DNA of 64,000 nt from Vitreoscilla sp. (lineage in GTDB: Bacteria > Pseudomonadota > Gammaproteobacteria > Burkholderiales > Neisseriaceae). The position numbers and the translations under genes were made by a program. Positions 49,939 through 59,488 of this stretch are shown piece after piece. Where the stretch lies: assembly GCA_030150505.1 (NCBI GenBank), contig JASLFS010000068.1, forward strand, positions 1-64,000, read 5' to 3'. Within the stretch, counting starts at the first letter, position 1. Each line of letters begins with the position of its first letter. Under the pieces are notes generated by a model. That model searched no databases and was not told where the DNA came from. It saw nothing but the letters and a program-made list of their open reading frames with translations.

Positions 49939-51186
49939 TTAGCATTCTGTTGATTTGGTATATAACGCATCTGCTGCACAAACGGCAGAGGACCAAGCCC
50001 ATTGAAAATTATAACCCCCGAGCCAGCCAGTAATATCCATGACTTCGCCAATGAAATACAAATTGTTTTGTAACTTACTTTCCATGGTTTTGGGGCTAAT
50101 TTCTTTAACATTAACTCCGCCCCGAGTCACTTCTGCTTTTTTATGTCCATCTGTACCACAGGGTAAAATAGACCATTGGTTAAGGCTTTGTCCAATTGAA
50201 ATTAAAATATGATCTGGAATATCAGCCCATTTTTGGCTAGCATATTGCAGCCAGTGGTGTTTTGTTAGCCATGTTTCAATTAAACGTTTGGGTAAAGATG
50301 GATGCAGTTGAGACAATGCGGTAGATAAGGATATTTTTTGCCCACTTTTTTGTTGGCATAAAAATTGAGCAACATGAATAGAAGGCAAAAGATTGATGGT
50401 TAAATATTGTCCTTTTTGCCAATAGCTGGATATTTGCAAAATAGCAGGGCCACTTAATCCTTTGTGGCGAAACAACAAATCCTCTTGAAAGGAAATGGTT
50501 TTCTTGCCGGCATTGGTTGATATTTCAACGGGTAAAGAAAGCCCTGATAGTTCTGAAAAGCTATGTTGTTCCCAGTGTTCAAACTGTAGCGGAACCAATG
50601 CTGCTTCAGGGGGAATGATTGTATGGCCAAATTGCTTAGCAACCTCATAGCCAAAAGCTGTTGCTCCAATGGCAGGAGCTGCTAAAGCACCTGTTGCTAT
50701 CACTAAAGCTTTACCCAGAAAAACATTGGGATTATCTTGGATTTTTATTTGGTATTGATTATTTTGATATTCGATATTTTCAATGCTCGAGCCAATTTGC
50801 CATGTAACCTGATGGTTGGCACACATTGATTGAAGCATGTTGATAATATCTTTGGCTGAGTTATCACAAAATAATTGTCCTTTGTGTTTCTCATGATAAG
50901 CAATGTGATGCGATTCTACGATTGATATAAAATCGTCTGAAGTAAAACGAGATAGGGCATGTCGTACAAATCTCGGTTGTTGAGAAACAAAATACTGGCT
51001 GCCATCGAATCCGTTGAGATTTCTATTGGTGAAATTACAACGTCCCCCGCCGGAAATTCGAATTTTCTCACCAATTTTAGTGGCATGATCAATTAGTAAA
51101 ACAGACAGTCCCTTTTGTGCAGATTGTGCTGCACACAACATGCCAGCTGCTCCCGCCCCAATAATTATTACATCCCATTGTTTCAT
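49939..51186 (-). CDS. NAD(P)/FAD-dependent oxidoreductase (HI0933/YhiN family)
   Basis: A 415-residue flavoprotein. The FAD motif is VIIIGAGAAGMLCAAQSAQKG at residues 5-25, then IRISGGGRCNFTNRN, characteristic of the HI0933/BaiN-like family, and near the C-terminus GGVNVKEISPKTMESK, FIGEVMDITGWLGGYNFQWAWSSA. Substrate unknown. Probably the middle gene of a three-gene minus-strand group. Confidence 0.92.
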   Translation of the reverse strand: MKQWDVIIIGAGAAGMLCAAQSAQKGLSVLLIDHATKIGEKIRISGGGRCNFTNRNLNGFDGSQYFVSQQPRFVRHALSRFTSDDFISIVESHHIAYHEKHKGQLFCDNSAKDIINMLQSMCANHQVTWQIGSSIENIEYQNNQYQIKIQDNPNVFLGKALVIATGALAAPAIGATAFGYEVAKQFGHTIIPPEAALVPLQFEHWEQHSFSELSGLSLPVEISTNAGKKTISFQEDLLFRHKGLSGPAILQISSYWQKGQYLTINLLPSIHVAQFLCQQKSGQKISLSTALSQLHPSLPKRLIETWLTKHHWLQYASQKWADIPDHILISIGQSLNQWSILPCGTDGHKKAEVTRGGVNVKEISPKTMESKLQNNLYFIGEVMDITGWLGGYNFQWAWSSAVCAADALYTKSTEC

Positions 51187-51252
51187 TCAAATACAACCTA
51201 CAACGACAAAAAGATTGTATTGTAACGGATTTCTATAAACTAATAGGGATTG

Positions 51253-51750
51253 TTAACGGATTGGGGATAGACCGCGTTCTAATTGCTCACAGAAGCGTTG
51301 CCATTTAGCGCAATATTCGCCGTTGACCATCACTTCAGGATTAATTTGTGGATAAAAACTGTCTAGTAAATGTTGTATGTTTTTACCACCAACAAAAGTA
51401 CTTTCATTTTTTAGCCAATATGCCCAAGCATTGAAATTTGTGCTTTGTATAATATTGTTAATATAACCTAAGTCAAAATCAATGGATTTAATAAAGTGAA
51501 AAGATTCCATTAGGCTATCTTTTACTTTGGTAATTTTTTCCAGTTCATGGATATTTAGTGGCTCTTCTAATATTGCACTAATGACTAAGTCTATTTGGGT
51601 TTTTGGTGTAATTTCTACGCCTTGATAGCCACTAACATAGACACTGTGTAAAGTGCCTTTAAACTCATTACCAAGTTCTTCTAGTAGATGCTTGACGAGT
51701 GATTTATCTTCAGTGGCTAAAGATTCTATATCAGTGTACATTCTTAACAT
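51253..51750 (-). CDS. Hypothetical protein resembling a degenerate nucleotidyltransferase
   Basis: A 165-residue protein not firmly recognised. Residues about 38-62 (VYVSGYQGVEITPKTQIDLVIS) look like the nucleotidyltransferase pattern GSxxxG...SDIDL, but the first catalytic Asp is replaced by Gln (QID) and the GS is SG. A second part (FDLGYINNIIQSTNFNAWAYWLKNESTFVGGKNIQHLL) resembles the helical region of aminoglycoside-type nucleotidyltransferases. If related, it is probably inactive as an enzyme. Alternative start at 51741. It lies 66 bases ahead of the flavoprotein gene on the same strand. Confidence 0.6.
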   Translation of the reverse strand: MLRMYTDIESLATEDKSLVKHLLEELGNEFKGTLHSVYVSGYQGVEITPKTQIDLVISAILEEPLNIHELEKITKVKDSLMESFHFIKSIDFDLGYINNIIQSTNFNAWAYWLKNESTFVGGKNIQHLLDSFYPQINPEVMVNGEYCAKWQRFCEQLERGLSPIR

Positions 51751-51933
51751 ATTAATTATTATCTATTCAGTAAAAAAATAAAATGATTCGCCTATTTATA
51801 AGGTATTTATGGTTATATATACTAACGCGCTTGTATGTTAATGAGTGTTAAAGCAAGGAAAGATTCAAAATAGGATAAAATTTAATTTAATAAGTTTTAA
51901 TTTGGCATGAAAATAGAATATGATATATAAGTT

Positions 51934-51963
51934 AATACTGATGATCAAATGACCATCAGTATT
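51934..51963 (-). terminator. Hairpin after phoR
   Basis: AATACTGATG and CATCAGTATT form a perfect ten-pair stem around ATCAAATGAC, 24 bases beyond the phoR stop codon. The T tail on the minus strand is short, so termination strength is uncertain. The 237-bp gap between phoR and the hypothetical gene shows nothing else. Confidence 0.55.
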
Positions 51964-51987
51964 GTTATTGGATATATTTAATTATTA

Positions 51988-53295
51988 TTATTTTGGTGGT
52001 GGTACTAATTTTAAAACTGTACTGAACGTACTACCTTTACCAAGAGTGCTTTCAATATTTAATATTGCTTGGTGTTCTGCCAATGCATGTTTTGTAATGG
52101 CCAATCCCAAACCTGTTCCACCTTGAGATCGAGCTCTGCCTGTATCAATACGATAAAAACGCTCAGTAATTCTACCAATATGCTCTTTTGCGATACCCGG
52201 TCCATTATCTACTACGCTAAAGGCTGCAGTATTGGTTTCAGTATTGGCTTTTAATGCAATTTTGATACAGCCATTAGGTTGAGTATAGCGAATTGCATTA
52301 AAAACCAAATTGCTTAAAGCGTTGTATAAATCAACTTGTATACCATTGACCCATAAATCAGAATCAATATCAGTTTGAATTTGATGCTGTTCTTTGGATA
52401 CATTCAAACCTTCTTGAATGAGCTGATGGGATAGCGTAGATATATTGATAGGCTGCATACTATCATGTTTATTATTTTCAAGCTTGGAAAGCGTGAGTAA
52501 ATCATTGAGTAAATTGAGCATCCTATCGCCTTCTTTTTGCATTAATCCTATAAATTGCTGGCGTTTTTCTGTAGGAATGCTGGGCATATCTGCTAATGTT
52601 TCTAAAAACCCATTAATGACAGTGAGTGGCGTACGTAGTTCATGAGAGACATTTGCCACAAAATCAGAACGAATTCGATTGGTTTTTTCTAATTCAGTAA
52701 TGTCTTCGCTAATCAGCATTTGTAGGCGAGGATCAACTTGAGTATGCGTGATATGCAAAGTGCGCATTAAGTTTTGATGGTTGGGAATTTTAATATCAAT
52801 TGTAGGGCGCTCTTGTGGGGATACTTGCATAAAAGCATGAAATTCTGGCATCCGCAGTAAGTTGACTAAAATAGAGCCAAAGTCCATTCTTCTATCTAAA
52901 TTGAAATGTTTTACAGCAATTGGATTAGCCCATTCAATTCGTCCTTGGTCATCTAAAATCACGATGCCATTGGGCATGGCTTCGGCAGATTTATAAAAAC
53001 GTTGCAATGCTCGTGCAAGTTTTTGTTTGCGTTTTTTTCGGCTTTTTGATTGATTTAGTAAAATATTAAAAACATCCTGCCAAATGCCAATTCCTTTAGG
53101 GATAGTGCTTAATTTTGGTTTGTTTAACCAACGAATTAACATGCCTATTTGTACTAAATGACTAATCAACCAGATGATGAAACAAGTGATAATAAAATAA
53201 AAACCGATTTGTAAATCGAAAATTATCCAAACAAAAATTGCTAGTCCTAAAACCAATGCAAAAGATTTTAAAGTGTGTTGCGCAAAACGTTCCAT
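51988..53295 (-). CDS. phoR: Phosphate regulon sensor histidine kinase PhoR
   Basis: A 435-residue sensor kinase. Two N-terminal membrane helices (about residues 10-45) without a large periplasmic loop, a basic linker, a PAS domain (about 105-200: EAMPNGIVILDDQGRIEWANPIAVKHF), the HisKA domain with phosphorylated His218 in FVANVSHELRTPLTVINGFLE, and an HATPase with N box SNLVFNAIRYT, G1 DNGPGI and G2 GGTGLGLA. This is the PhoR layout. It lies 24 bases after phoB. No pst or phoU genes are in the window, so signal input through PstSCAB/PhoU must come from elsewhere. Confidence 0.93.
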   Translation of the reverse strand: MERFAQHTLKSFALVLGLAIFVWIIFDLQIGFYFIITCFIIWLISHLVQIGMLIRWLNKPKLSTIPKGIGIWQDVFNILLNQSKSRKKRKQKLARALQRFYKSAEAMPNGIVILDDQGRIEWANPIAVKHFNLDRRMDFGSILVNLLRMPEFHAFMQVSPQERPTIDIKIPNHQNLMRTLHITHTQVDPRLQMLISEDITELEKTNRIRSDFVANVSHELRTPLTVINGFLETLADMPSIPTEKRQQFIGLMQKEGDRMLNLLNDLLTLSKLENNKHDSMQPINISTLSHQLIQEGLNVSKEQHQIQTDIDSDLWVNGIQVDLYNALSNLVFNAIRYTQPNGCIKIALKANTETNTAAFSVVDNGPGIAKEHIGRITERFYRIDTGRARSQGGTGLGLAITKHALAEHQAILNIESTLGKGSTFSTVLKLVPPPK

Positions 53296-53319
53296 TTTTT
53301 AGATATAAATTCTTATTAG

Positions 53320-54012
53320 TTATGATTGTGCAGAAAAACGATAGCCAGCACCACGAATGGTGTGAATAAAGTCATTGAAACCACTGGGCTCTAATGCTCG
53401 TCTTAGACGGCGAATGTGAACATCAACAGTTCGCTCTTCTACAAATATGTGATCTCCCCAGACAAGATCTAATAATTGCCTACGGCTATAGATTCGATCG
53501 GGATGGGTCATGAAAAAATGCAATAATTTAAATTCGGTAGGGCCAAAGTTAATGGCTTGTCCATTTCCGGTTACTTGACGCTCGTGAGGGTTTAATATTA
53601 AACCGTTGATATCAATGATTTCACTGGTTTTTTGAGGGGCTCTACGGCGTAAAAGGGCATTAATCCTAGCGATAAGCTCTCTAGGTGAGAATGGTTTTGT
53701 TAAATAATCATCTGCACCAATATTTAACCCCTGTTCTTTATCCATTTCATCACTTCTTGCGGTGAGTAAAATAATAGGGAGGTCTTTGGTGCGTTCATTT
53801 TGGCGTAATATTTTGGTAAATTGTATGCCTGATGCCCCTGGTAGCATCCAGTCTAACAGGACGACATCAGGTAATTCTTCATCAATGATTGGTTTTGCTT
53901 CTTCAATACTTTTAGCTTGTAAGACAGTAAAGCCAGCTTGCTCTAAGTTAAAAGCAATTAACATTGAAATTGATTCTTCATCTTCAACAACCAGTACAGT
54001 CACATTTGACAT
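53320..54012 (-). CDS. phoB: Phosphate regulon response regulator PhoB
   Basis: A 230-residue OmpR/PhoB-family regulator. The receiver domain has acidic residues Glu10 and Asp11, phosphoacceptor Asp54 in LLDWMLPG, Thr in LLTARSDE and Lys in DYLTKPFSPREL. The C-terminal winged helix includes GPTEFKLLHFFMTHPDRIYSRRQLLDLVWG and RTVDVHIRRLRRAL, typical of PhoB. AGGGGG precedes the ATG, and a Pho-box promoter lies upstream. Confidence 0.95.
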   Translation of the reverse strand: MSNVTVLVVEDEESISMLIAFNLEQAGFTVLQAKSIEEAKPIIDEELPDVVLLDWMLPGASGIQFTKILRQNERTKDLPIILLTARSDEMDKEQGLNIGADDYLTKPFSPRELIARINALLRRRAPQKTSEIIDINGLILNPHERQVTGNGQAINFGPTEFKLLHFFMTHPDRIYSRRQLLDLVWGDHIFVEERTVDVHIRRLRRALEPSGFNDFIHTIRGAGYRFSAQS

Positions 54013-54057
54013 ATTGCCCCCTTCAATAAATTCTTAATTTATTAATCACTGACTCTT

Positions 54058-54091
54058 AGCATAGAAGGTATATATGACTGAATTGTGACAA
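54058..54091 (-). promoter_or_regulatory. Pho-box promoter of phoB-phoR (autoregulation)
   Basis: On the minus strand TTGTCAC, AATT, CAGTCAT (54091-54074) matches two seven-base PhoB half-sites (consensus CTGTCAT) with a four-base AT spacer. Ten bases later comes TATGCT (54063-54058) as the -10, the spacing of PhoB-activated promoters in which the Pho box replaces the -35. An exact CTGTCAT also occurs on the plus strand at 54114-54120. Confidence 0.65.
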
Positions 54092-54123
54092 GTTCCATTG
54101 TTATGTATAAAAACTGTCATAAA

Positions 54124-55272
54124 TTAAGCTTTATGCCGATAGGCGCTACGTAAAACCATATTGTCACGATGAATCAGCTCAGTTTCAGATACATATCCTA
54201 ATATGCTTTCAATTTGGTGTGACGGTTTTTTGACTAATTTTTGAATTTCATCACTGCTGTAATTGACTAATCCACGACCGATTTCTTCTCCTTGTGGGTT
54301 TAATATAGCCACAACAGATCCACGGTTAAATTGGCCAGTGGCATTGCTACAGCCAATTGGTAGCAAACTTGAATGCTTTTTGGATAATGCAATCACGGCG
54401 CCTTCATCAACAGTTAGCTCACCTGAAAGCTGTAGATGTCCCATTAACCAGCGTTTTCTTGCACTGATTGGGTCATCACTTGGTGTTAGTAATGTGCCTA
54501 GATGTTCGCCATCAGCTAAGCGAATGAGAATATTGGGCTCGTTGCCTGATGCGATCTGTGTTGCAGCACCACTTAAGGCAGCTCGTTTTGCTGCGGTGAC
54601 TTTTGTGTACATGCCGCCGGTACCAACACTACTGCCTGCTCCGCCAGCCATACTTTCAAGATCAGGGTTGTCGGCAGCGATTTCTGGAATTAGCTCGGCA
54701 TCCTCATTGTGGCGAGGGTCTTTGTTAAATAAACCTTGTTGATCAGTCAGGATGACTAGTACATCTGCCTCAACCAGATTGGCAACTAAGGCACCAAGAG
54801 TGTCATTATCGCCTAGCTTAATTTCACTGGTGGTAATGGTGTCATTTTCATTAATAATGGGAACAATATTCAAATCAAGCAGGGTTTTAAGTGTGCTTTT
54901 TGCATTTAAGTAACGTGTGCGACCACTTAAATCATCATGAGTGAGTAGAATCTGTGCTGTTTGAATTTGGTGCTGCTCAAATGCCTCTTCATAGGCTTGA
55001 GCCAACCGTATTTGACCGACCGCAGCAGCAGCTTGCAACTCATTGAGTGCATTCGGTCTGCTTTGCCATCCTAGGCGCTGAATGCCTTCGGCTATGGCGC
55101 CACTAGAAACCAAAATAACTCGCTTACCTTGTTTATGTAAATAAGCAATTTGTCGTGCCCAGTCTGCTAGTGCAGAGTGATCAATGCCTTTGCCTTCGGC
55201 CGTCACTAAACTTGAACCAACTTTAATAATAACAGTATGAGCTGCTTGAATACTATGTTTAACGAAATCCAT
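54124..55272 (-). CDS. proB: Glutamate 5-kinase
   Basis: A 382-residue enzyme phosphorylating L-glutamate in the first step of proline synthesis. The amino acid kinase domain covers about residues 10-265 (VIIKVGSSLVTAEGKGI; VSSGAIAEG; PIINENDTI; DNDTLGALVANLV; VGTGGMYTKVTAA), and a C-terminal PUA domain follows (about 285-365: GELTVDEGAVIAL, FNRGSVVAIL). It is the long, PUA-containing form common in proteobacteria. proA is not adjacent. Confidence 0.96.
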   Translation of the reverse strand: MDFVKHSIQAAHTVIIKVGSSLVTAEGKGIDHSALADWARQIAYLHKQGKRVILVSSGAIAEGIQRLGWQSRPNALNELQAAAAVGQIRLAQAYEEAFEQHQIQTAQILLTHDDLSGRTRYLNAKSTLKTLLDLNIVPIINENDTITTSEIKLGDNDTLGALVANLVEADVLVILTDQQGLFNKDPRHNEDAELIPEIAADNPDLESMAGGAGSSVGTGGMYTKVTAAKRAALSGAATQIASGNEPNILIRLADGEHLGTLLTPSDDPISARKRWLMGHLQLSGELTVDEGAVIALSKKHSSLLPIGCSNATGQFNRGSVVAILNPQGEEIGRGLVNYSSDEIQKLVKKPSHQIESILGYVSETELIHRDNMVLRSAYRHKA

Positions 55273-55405
55273 CGGGGTGCCTAATCAGCTTAGTCAATTT
55301 GACGTAATCAATAAAAATATGCAATGAGTGCTTATCATAATCTATGTTAGAAGTATAAGTCGATTTTTGCGGACTTTAAACATTAATTTAGATAATAAGA
55401 TGAGA

Positions 55406-55431
55406 AAAAGCCTGCTTAACGCAGGCTTTTG
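55406..55431 (-). terminator. Terminator of topA
   Basis: AAAAGCCTGC and GCAGGCTTTT form a ten-pair stem around TTAAC, 13 bases past the topA stop codon; T runs on both sides. Confidence 0.82.
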
Positions 55432-55443
55432 AATGTGTTCACC

Positions 55444-57741
55444 TTATTCTTTTGGTGCAGGTGGCTCAATTTGTTCTGCATAACCACATTCTTTTTGTGG
55501 ACAAACCTTCTCAGTACCACGGCGTTTAGTGGTTTTGATGGTTAGTAGAGGCCAGTTACACTGTGGGCATGGTTCCTTAACGGGAGGATTCCAAACCGCA
55601 TAATCGCAATCAGGATAAGTTTCACAGCTGTAGAATAGCTTACCAAAGCGGCTTTTTCGTTCAATTAAATGGCCTTTGCCACATTTCGGGCAATCAATTT
55701 CCGTATCCTTGGGCTTTTCTAAAGGCTCAATGTGTTTACATTTCGGATAGTTTGAACAACCGATGAACTTACCATAGCGGCCACGTTTGTAGACTAATTG
55801 GCTATCACATTTAGGACATGATCTGCCTTCTACCTCGGTTGGCTCTTCAGCTGCTTTGGCAGCTTCTTCTGCTGTTTCATTGACGTTGCGAGTGTAATCG
55901 CATTCAGGATAACCTTGGCAAGCAATAAAGCGACCACGGCGACCAAATTTAATCATCAATTTATGTTGTTCACATTTAGGACAAACTTCTTCTAGCTCTT
56001 CACTGGTAATTTGTGCTCTTGTAATATCTTCTTTTTCAACAACTTGTTTGTGGAAGCCTTTCCAGAATTGATTTAATACTGGCACCCATTTTCGTTTGCC
56101 AGTCGCAATTTCATGTAGTTGGTTTTCTAATTTAGCGGTGAAATGATAATCAACATATTGATCAAAATGTTCAGTTAAAAATTTATTAACAATATCGCCA
56201 GTATCAGTTGGCATAAAGCGTTTTTGATCAATGGTGACATATTCACGATCTTTTAATGTGTGAATAATGCTTGCATAGGTAGAAGGGCGACCAATGCCAT
56301 ATTCTTCTAGTGCTTTAACCAATGAAGCTTCTGAATAGCGTGGAGGTGGTTGAGTAAAGTGTTGTTCACCATACAGTTTATCAACAGGTAATTTATCACC
56401 TTCTTTTAGTGCAGGTAATTTCTTACTATTTTCATCCGCATCATCAGCATCATCCACGTCTTCTTCGTAAACGCTTAAGAAACCAGCAAAGGTTTGGACT
56501 TGTCCTGTTACTCTGAAAATACCATCGTTCAGCTGCATATCGACTGTTGTCGTATCAAATTTTGCTGGTGTCATTTGGCTGGCAATACTGCGACGCCAAA
56601 TCATTTGGTATAAGCGAAATTGATCGCTGGTTAGAAATGGTTTTACAGATTCTGGTGTTCTATACACAGATGTTGGGCGAATGGCCTCATGCGCTTCCTG
56701 TGCATTTTTAGATTTTGTTTTGAAAACGTTGGCTTTATTCGGAAGATAGTCCGTTCCAATTTTGTTTTCAATATAATGGCGCATTTCTGTAATGGCTTCT
56801 TCTGATAAGGTAACTGAGTCAGTACGCATATACGTAATTAAACCTGTTGCACCTTCTCCAACATCAATACCTTCATAAAGCTGTTGTGCTGTACGCATCG
56901 TTCGGTCGGTGGTCATGCCTAATTTACGAACAGCTTCTTGTTGCAATGTTGAAGTCGTAAATGGAGCAGCAGGGTTGCGACTGCGTTTTTTCTTTTCAAT
57001 CTTGGTAATTTCAGCTTCTTTATCAGTTAGTTTGGCTAAAACTTCGCTTTGACCTTGTTCTGATACGATTGAAAACTGTTCTAATTTCTGACCTTCGAAA
57101 TGAGTTAATTTTGCAGTGAACTTTTGGCGACCTTTGTGGCTATCTAAATGCAAAGACCAATATTCTTCTGCAGTAAAGGCTTTTATTTCATTTTCACGCT
57201 CACAAATCATGCGTAAAGCAGGGCTCTGCACACGTCCTGCAGATAATCCACGACGAATTTTTTTCCACAATAATGGTGATAAATTGAAACCCACTAAATA
57301 GTCCAAGGCACGGCGGGCTTGCTGTGCATCAACCAATTCTAAAGATAATTCTCTTGGGTTTTCAATCGCGTCCAGAACCGCTTTTTTAGTAATTTCATGG
57401 AAAACAACACGTGATGTATTTAGTTTTTTTAATCCACGTTTGCTTTTTAAAATTTCCTGTAAATGCCAAGAGATTGCTTCGCCTTCTCTATCCGGGTCAG
57501 TTGCTAGGTATAAGTTTTCAGCTTCTCTTGCCGCAGCAACAATTGCATCAACATGTTTGGTGTTTTTAGAAACTACTTGGTACTTCATGGCAAAGTCATT
57601 ATCAGGATCTACTGCGCCACTTTTGGGCACAAGATCACGGACGTGACCATATGAAGCAAGCACTTCAAAGTCGCTATCTAAGTATTTTTTTAGCGTCTTG
57701 GCTTTTGAAGGAGATTCTACAATTAGCAGATTTTTTGCCAT
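55444..57741 (-). CDS. topA: DNA topoisomerase I
   Basis: A 765-residue type IA topoisomerase relaxing negative supercoils. The TOPRIM domain starts NLLIVESPSKAKTLKKYL with acidic DPDREGEAISWHL, and the DNA-cleaving Tyr304 is in GLITYMRTDS. From about residue 590 three C4 zinc-binding modules follow (for example CPKCEQHKLMIKFGRRGRFIACQGYPEC; CPKCDSQLVYKRGRYGKFIGCSNYPKC; CPKCGKGHLIERKSRFGKLFYSCETYPDC), then a shorter fourth CPQC...C module. Clustered with smg and dprA as in Neisseria. Confidence 0.97.
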   Translation of the reverse strand: MAKNLLIVESPSKAKTLKKYLDSDFEVLASYGHVRDLVPKSGAVDPDNDFAMKYQVVSKNTKHVDAIVAAAREAENLYLATDPDREGEAISWHLQEILKSKRGLKKLNTSRVVFHEITKKAVLDAIENPRELSLELVDAQQARRALDYLVGFNLSPLLWKKIRRGLSAGRVQSPALRMICERENEIKAFTAEEYWSLHLDSHKGRQKFTAKLTHFEGQKLEQFSIVSEQGQSEVLAKLTDKEAEITKIEKKKRSRNPAAPFTTSTLQQEAVRKLGMTTDRTMRTAQQLYEGIDVGEGATGLITYMRTDSVTLSEEAITEMRHYIENKIGTDYLPNKANVFKTKSKNAQEAHEAIRPTSVYRTPESVKPFLTSDQFRLYQMIWRRSIASQMTPAKFDTTTVDMQLNDGIFRVTGQVQTFAGFLSVYEEDVDDADDADENSKKLPALKEGDKLPVDKLYGEQHFTQPPPRYSEASLVKALEEYGIGRPSTYASIIHTLKDREYVTIDQKRFMPTDTGDIVNKFLTEHFDQYVDYHFTAKLENQLHEIATGKRKWVPVLNQFWKGFHKQVVEKEDITRAQITSEELEEVCPKCEQHKLMIKFGRRGRFIACQGYPECDYTRNVNETAEEAAKAAEEPTEVEGRSCPKCDSQLVYKRGRYGKFIGCSNYPKCKHIEPLEKPKDTEIDCPKCGKGHLIERKSRFGKLFYSCETYPDCDYAVWNPPVKEPCPQCNWPLLTIKTTKRRGTEKVCPQKECGYAEQIEPPAPKE

Positions 57742-57787
57742 TTTTATTGTTCGCTCGTGTATTTTGTTAAGTTGTTATTTAATTAAA

Positions 57788-58246
57788 TTAATGCATGGTT
57801 GTTTGTCCGTGTATGGCAACTAGGAGCTCATCACCAATTAAAACAGGTAGCTCTGATTTGTGTAGCCATAAAACAACGAGTGTTAATAATTTCGCACATT
57901 TTAAAGTGATGTCTTCACTAGGTAGATGCATTAATGCGTGGATAACCATTTCTCTTTGGATGGGGTTAATCGCACTTTGTTTTTCTAAAAAAAGTAATAA
58001 ATTTAATATTTCAATATCAATATTGTCTAATTCTTCAGTACTAAAAACTCGTAAGCCGCTGGTTAAAAGCAGAGAAAATGAGTCTGATTGATCAGGTTGT
58101 ATTAATGCATCTAGACACAATAATGCGTCATGAATTGCCTCACCTTCAAAGCCAAGATCAGAAAGGTGCTCACCAAGGTCTTCTCTGGGCGGGCAAGCGT
58201 CAAAATCTTGAAACGTTTCAATTAGGTAGGCGATAATATCAAACAT
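57788..58246 (-). CDS. smg: Smg family protein (DUF494)
   Basis: A 152-residue protein with the DUF494 opening MFDIIAYLIETF and the ending segment GDELLVAIHGQ. Function is not established; in many proteobacteria smg lies between dprA and topA, as here. It follows dprA by 27 bases. Confidence 0.93.
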   Translation of the reverse strand: MFDIIAYLIETFQDFDACPPREDLGEHLSDLGFEGEAIHDALLCLDALIQPDQSDSFSLLLTSGLRVFSTEELDNIDIEILNLLLFLEKQSAINPIQREMVIHALMHLPSEDITLKCAKLLTLVVLWLHKSELPVLIGDELLVAIHGQTTMH

Positions 58247-58273
58247 TTTTGGTGATCACTTTTTTCAAGATAA

Positions 58274-59416
58274 TTAAACAGGTAGGCGTTGAAACTTACC
58301 ACAAGGTAATGAGACAATTTTGCCCTCAAGCTCCAGTTGTAATAGCCATATTTGCAGTTCTGGAATACTAATGTTTAGTAAATGGGATAGCTCGTCGGGG
58401 TGGATTGGATCAAATCCTACTTTATTTAGGGTGGAGCATTTTTCCTGATTTTTCAAGTCATCTTTATTTAATGGAGATTCGTTTTTAGAATCAGGTGTTA
58501 TATTCTTGCTATAAGCAGGACTTGTACTTGTAGTCGTGTAACTTGTCAAGTATGGCATCTCATCAAATAAGTCTTGGGTAGATTCTAATAACTTGGCTCC
58601 TTGCTTGATGAGATAGTGGCATCCTTTACTTTGTGGTTGATGGATAGAACCTGGCATGGCAAAAACTTCTTTACCCATATCATTGGCTAACCTAGCAGTA
58701 ATTAGACTACCTGATTTTATGGCTGCTTCTATAACAATGGTTGCTTGACTAAGGGCGGCGATAATTCTATTGCGTCTTGGAAAGTTTGATGCAATAGGTC
58801 GAGTGTTGAGTGGAAATTCAGACAACAATAGTCCGTCAGTTGATATAAGGTGTGCGAGTGGGTAGTTCGATGCTGGGTAAACTCGATCAATTCCAGTACC
58901 TACAACGGCAATGGTTTTTCCTTCTTGTGTTAAAGCACCTTCATGTGCGGCTGTGTCAATGCCTTCAGCAAGACCTGAAATGATGGTCAGCCCCTTTGCG
59001 CTAAGTTCTTGTGCCCAATTGTAGGTGGTTTGTTTGGCTAAATGGGTAGCGTGCCTTGAGCCAACGATAGCCAGTGAGGGCTTTTCCAGTAATTGAATAT
59101 TTCCTCTTGCAAATAATAGTGGGGGAGGAGAAATGCCCTGTGCAAGCTGTATGGGATATTGGTTATCGTGGAGGGTTAGCAGTTGAGTATTGTTTTTTTC
59201 TAACCACTCTAGTGTTTCTTCTGCTTTTTGTTTGCTTTGCTGTTGCAAAATATTATGGGCAGTTTGTGATTTTTTAACTATGGGTATGAGCGATTGGTAA
59301 TCAGCCGATAGTACAGCTTGCGCTGAATGAAAGTGCTTGAGTAATGCTAGAAATGTTTGATCACCGACACCAGATGTCAATGCTAAGCTAATATATTGTA
59401 AACGCTCCTCAGTCAT
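58274..59416 (-). CDS. dprA: DNA processing protein DprA (RecA loader in transformation)
   Basis: A 380-residue DprA, which binds incoming single-stranded DNA and loads RecA during natural transformation. The Rossmann core shows AIVGSRHATHLAKQTTYNWAQELSAKGLTIISGLAEGIDTAAHEGAL, VVGTGIDRVYPASN and SEFPLNTRPIASNFPRRNRIIAALS. The C-terminal 55 residues form a winged-helix domain (FDPIHPDELSHLLNISIPELQIWLLQLELEG). A GGGGA site precedes the ATG. Intact DprA together with uptake sequences is consistent with transformability. Confidence 0.96.
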   Translation of the reverse strand: MTEERLQYISLALTSGVGDQTFLALLKHFHSAQAVLSADYQSLIPIVKKSQTAHNILQQQSKQKAEETLEWLEKNNTQLLTLHDNQYPIQLAQGISPPPLLFARGNIQLLEKPSLAIVGSRHATHLAKQTTYNWAQELSAKGLTIISGLAEGIDTAAHEGALTQEGKTIAVVGTGIDRVYPASNYPLAHLISTDGLLLSEFPLNTRPIASNFPRRNRIIAALSQATIVIEAAIKSGSLITARLANDMGKEVFAMPGSIHQPQSKGCHYLIKQGAKLLESTQDLFDEMPYLTSYTTTSTSPAYSKNITPDSKNESPLNKDDLKNQEKCSTLNKVGFDPIHPDELSHLLNISIPELQIWLLQLELEGKIVSLPCGKFQRLPV

Positions 59417-59447
59417 TTTATTTCCCCGTTTCTTTACTGTAGATAGT

Positions 59448-59476
59448 AAAAAGCGGCTTCTAAAAAGATGCCGCTT
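59448..59476 (-). terminator. Terminator of the LysM gene
   Basis: On the minus strand AAGCGGC pairs with GCCGCTT, a 12-base loop, followed by TTTTTA. It lies 13 bases past the LysM stop codon. Confidence 0.72.
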
Positions 59477-59488
59477 ATTGGAGATTGA

